From positions 8,405,001 through 8,469,000 of the forward strand of contig OX424563.1 in NCBI GenBank assembly GCA_949152475.1: DNA of 64,000 bases. Direction: 5' to 3'. Below, in pieces: positions 61,420 through 64,000 of the stretch. The stretch comes from Terebella lapidaria (Eukaryota; Annelida; Polychaeta; Terebellida; Terebellidae). The notes under the pieces were generated by a model. The model saw only the letters and a list, made by a program, of their open reading frames with translations. It made no database searches and had not been told where the DNA came from. Numbering within the stretch: the first letter of the stretch is position 1; every line of letters begins with the position of its first letter. The translations under genes were made by a program, and so were the position numbers.

Positions 61420-62890
61420 TTTACACCAGGAGAATTTTGAGACATTGATGTACCTCTGTAGTATGTTCATAAAATTATAAAATACTGAACCTTTAATTAC
61501 ATATTTCGTTTGGCTGGGATGGGATACAAAATTTTGGCATCACTTTCCATTTAATGTATCCATCGTGATCACTGTTTCTAATGCTGTATAAGTCCAGCTG
61601 GTATTGATAAACTGTCAGAAATATACCGACTTGCTTTCACAGCGAATCTGGTCCATAATCGCTTTGTATGGTAGTCGATTGATCTGTTATCTGTTAATTC
61701 TGCTCTGACAATAACATGTCCTTGCCCCAATCATGTACATGTACAATAAATGTCAATAGTGCCGATAAGTGATTTCATTATTGCGTGTGTTTTGATCGGC
61801 TCTGAAAGACTTCCTCACTTTGAGCTGACAACTGAATGGAACTGAATCAAGCTATTCACTGCAAGCCATCTTCCAGGTCATTGTCTATTCCAAAACCCTC
61901 ATGATTAAGGTCTGTTCGAACCCAGTCTAGTTGTCATGTTTTGATCAGATATTTCATCTTAAGTGGTATAATGCAGTATTGGCTGAGATGCCCTTAAAAT
62001 GTGATAATCGCATGTCGCATTCACAATTGCGATGTAACTAAGATCAGCGTGGGTAATACTCTTCTTCTTTAATCTTGTGCCGTGTCACAAGTCTGCTGGG
62101 CCGGATCTCTCCTGTGCAATGGTGACGGCAAAACCACTGCAGCTTGCAAAACGTGAGCGATCTTCGTTCGTATCCTAATAACACAAACGTTCACAATATA
62201 TTCGTTGTTACAGTGTCCATCGTTCCCAATAGGTGCTCCTGCAATATTATTCAGGACTTTTGCTGCAATTTTCTTCAGGACTTTTGCAAATAGATGATAA
62301 TTAAAATTGCGTAAAAGTTTAGTTTACAGAATATTATGATGCTGAAGTTCTGCAAAAAATCATTAGAAGTTTATTGGTCGATGTTCAGTAGTGTTTAATT
62401 CCTGTGTATATGATATCAGAGATTTCAGTAACATTGCAATTTGGAAGAAACACATGCACTGATCTGTGGCCGTAATTACATTATCATACAAAATAGCATT
62501 ATTTCAATAGGAGTCGTGTTTGTTGATTACTCTGCACCTTGAGGCAATATGCGGTGAGATCGACAGGATTGTCCAACATCAGGATCAAATGCACCAGAGT
62601 TGGCATATATGTATGTAATTCTGAAAATGTTCAATTCAGAAAAAAACTATGTAGGTTCATCGGAACGGTTTACATATTGTTCATCAAAGACTTCCGGTTT
62701 GGAATGCAACTACATGACATATGGTTTGTCTTTTGTGTGCTGTGTGATACCCATATGTCTGACATCATTCACATTGATCACTGTATTGATATATACCCTT
62801 CTTTGATCACCTTCAAAAGAAACCAAACGATTCGATTGCTTTCGACCACGTTGCATATCGTGTCTTCAAAGCTCATACGACAGTAAGTTA
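61420..62890 (+). repeat. Segmental duplication block A, copy 3 (most continuous)
   Basis: Aligns with 40,730-41,330 plus 42,220-43,133 plus 44,294-44,350, and with 53,575-54,560. It reads through the sites where copy 1 carries insertions at 41.3 and 43.1 kb, so it gives the approximate ancestral order. The 115-codon frame at 62,539-62,886 is not preserved in copy 1. Confidence 0.88.
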
Positions 62891-62891
62891 T

Positions 62892-62975
62892 ATCTCACGC
62901 CAGATCAGAATGAAATCCCATTAAATGTACCAATCTCACGCCAGATCAGAATGAAATCCCATTAAATGAACCAAT
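62892..62975 (+). repeat. 41-bp tandem duplication
   Basis: The unit beginning atctcacgccagatcagaat is repeated at 62,892 and 62,933, with one substitution (gtacc/gaacc). Confidence 0.9.
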
Positions 62976-63074
62976 TTACATTAATTCTAATATGCCATTC
63001 ATATGTATTCCATGAATGTAATAACATGTCAGAAATATAATCATGACACACTCAAATATAATCACGATATGTAC

Positions 63075-63660
63075 TTGTTAGCGATGTGACATAAAATTAG
63101 ATTGCGAACATTATACTTCCACACACGAATCACACATAATTATTTTTAGTAGCAATCAATTAGCAATTAAGAACGTCCTTGTGGTACACTGCACTGTAAT
63201 GACCAACACTATCTAGACTCGGATCACGGTTGTATGCAGATATTGATCATTATGTACCAAAATTAGTCGGGTCACTGCTCATGGCACAAAACGTTCAAAA
63301 TAGCTTTATTGCAAAACTTGCATGGATTCACAGTACACATGGGGTGGGATAAATAGAACACAATAACATATCGTGTTAACTTCCCCGTCTATGTGTTTAT
63401 TACAGACGGTTGTATTATATAAATTTGTATCATGTGTTACAACATAACTAATTGCAATTTCATTATTTTGGCCCAATAGGTGACCATTTTGTTTACCAAT
63501 TTGTTATTGTATATATGCTAAATTTGTACCTTAACTGTCTATCATTTTGGTTCGAAATAAATATTACATTACATTACATCACATTCCAAATTTGCTTGGG
63601 TTCGATGATGTGATCAATTCAGGTGCCTGTAAAACCACCCTTGCACACTCTTTTGACGTC
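63075..63660 (+). repeat. Segmental duplication block B, copy 3
   Basis: Matches the B blocks at 51.6 and 55.8 kb, split by a short retrotransposon tail at 63,481-63,580. The 'gatgtgatca' ending resumes after the tail. Confidence 0.8.
63481..63580 (+). mobile_element. 5'-truncated LINE 3' tail with (ATTAC)n end
   Basis: About 100 bp ending 'ggttcgaaataaatattacattacattacatcaca' in short pentanucleotide repeats, a common 3' end of non-LTR elements. The sequence is absent from the same point in the two other B blocks (near 52,165 and 56,155), where the flanking words are continuous. It is a different family from the LINE at 45-49 kb, whose tail reads 'gggccggaggcctaaagtg'. Confidence 0.65.
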
Positions 63661-64000
63661 ACAGATAAGGAAGTGAATATACGTGTACCCTATTTCCATT
63701 GATTCCACAATGTTTTTATTGTACCAATGAAAAATTTCCATGAAACAAGAATGAAAACAAAGCCTGACCGAATATTTTAATGCCAAATCACCCGGTAAGG
63801 CACAGTTTTACTGTGCATGTCAGTATCAACCTATTACCACCAATACACACCCTGCAACATATCTTAAGTCGGGGACGGACCTAGTTCTTTTGTATAAGCG
63901 TCAGGTCATGTTACTGTCACCGACTTGGGCTGGTATTTTTTGACAGAAGATCGACACACGGTAAGAAAAATGCAATTTCTGAAATATAACGCATATATAT
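63661..64000. other. Non-coding right edge
   Basis: Nothing recognised. The window ends without a feature boundary. Confidence 0.5.

Overview
This is eukaryotic, animal DNA. It is AT-rich and almost entirely non-coding. It holds one intact intronless rhodopsin-type receptor gene and many degraded transposable elements. The best guess for the source is a mollusc or other marine lophotrochozoan. The reasons are the frequent ACATGTA-type words, the long tandem and dispersed repeats built on GACCTT/AAGGTCA and on 'gagaaaatggccgccaaag', the 'tcggaccataggtcc' repeat words, and the amine-receptor sequence. This assignment rests on remembered genome texture and was not computed. There are no bacterial operons, CRISPR arrays, rRNA genes or convincing tRNA genes.

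Layout. 0-6 kb: a 41-bp minisatellite, a tRNA-derived SINE, a fold-back element made of 21-bp units, and a possible spliced non-coding transcript with two tandemly duplicated exon-like units. 6-11 kb: a diverged direct duplication flanking a 2.7-kb inverted-repeat element (TSD CATAG), into which a second element with 82-bp terminal repeats (TSD GTATA, ends CACGGTGG, Transib/RAG-like) has inserted. 13.3-15.3 kb: a 2-kb inverted-repeat transposon. 16.8-18.3 kb: the receptor gene, minus strand. 18.3-38.4 kb: long unique-looking non-coding DNA with one candidate signal-peptide first exon at 28.7 kb.

38.4-64 kb: repeat-dense. The main structure is a non-coding segment (blocks C, A, B, D) present in about three same-orientation, diverged copies. 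Each copy carries different insertions: a 1.16-kb inverted-repeat element at 43.1 kb, a broken LINE at 45.2-49.1 kb, a 134-bp satellite-like array with nuclear-receptor DR1 sequences at 49.6-51.5 kb, a small MITE at 52.5 kb, a dead Tc1-like transposase at 55 kb and a LINE tail at 63.5 kb. Because one copy often keeps the uninterrupted sequence, the window contains its own empty-site controls for two of these insertions.

The only confident functional gene product is the receptor. Everything else is mobile, repeated, or tentative. All boundaries were read by eye; no alignment, gene predictor or database search was run.
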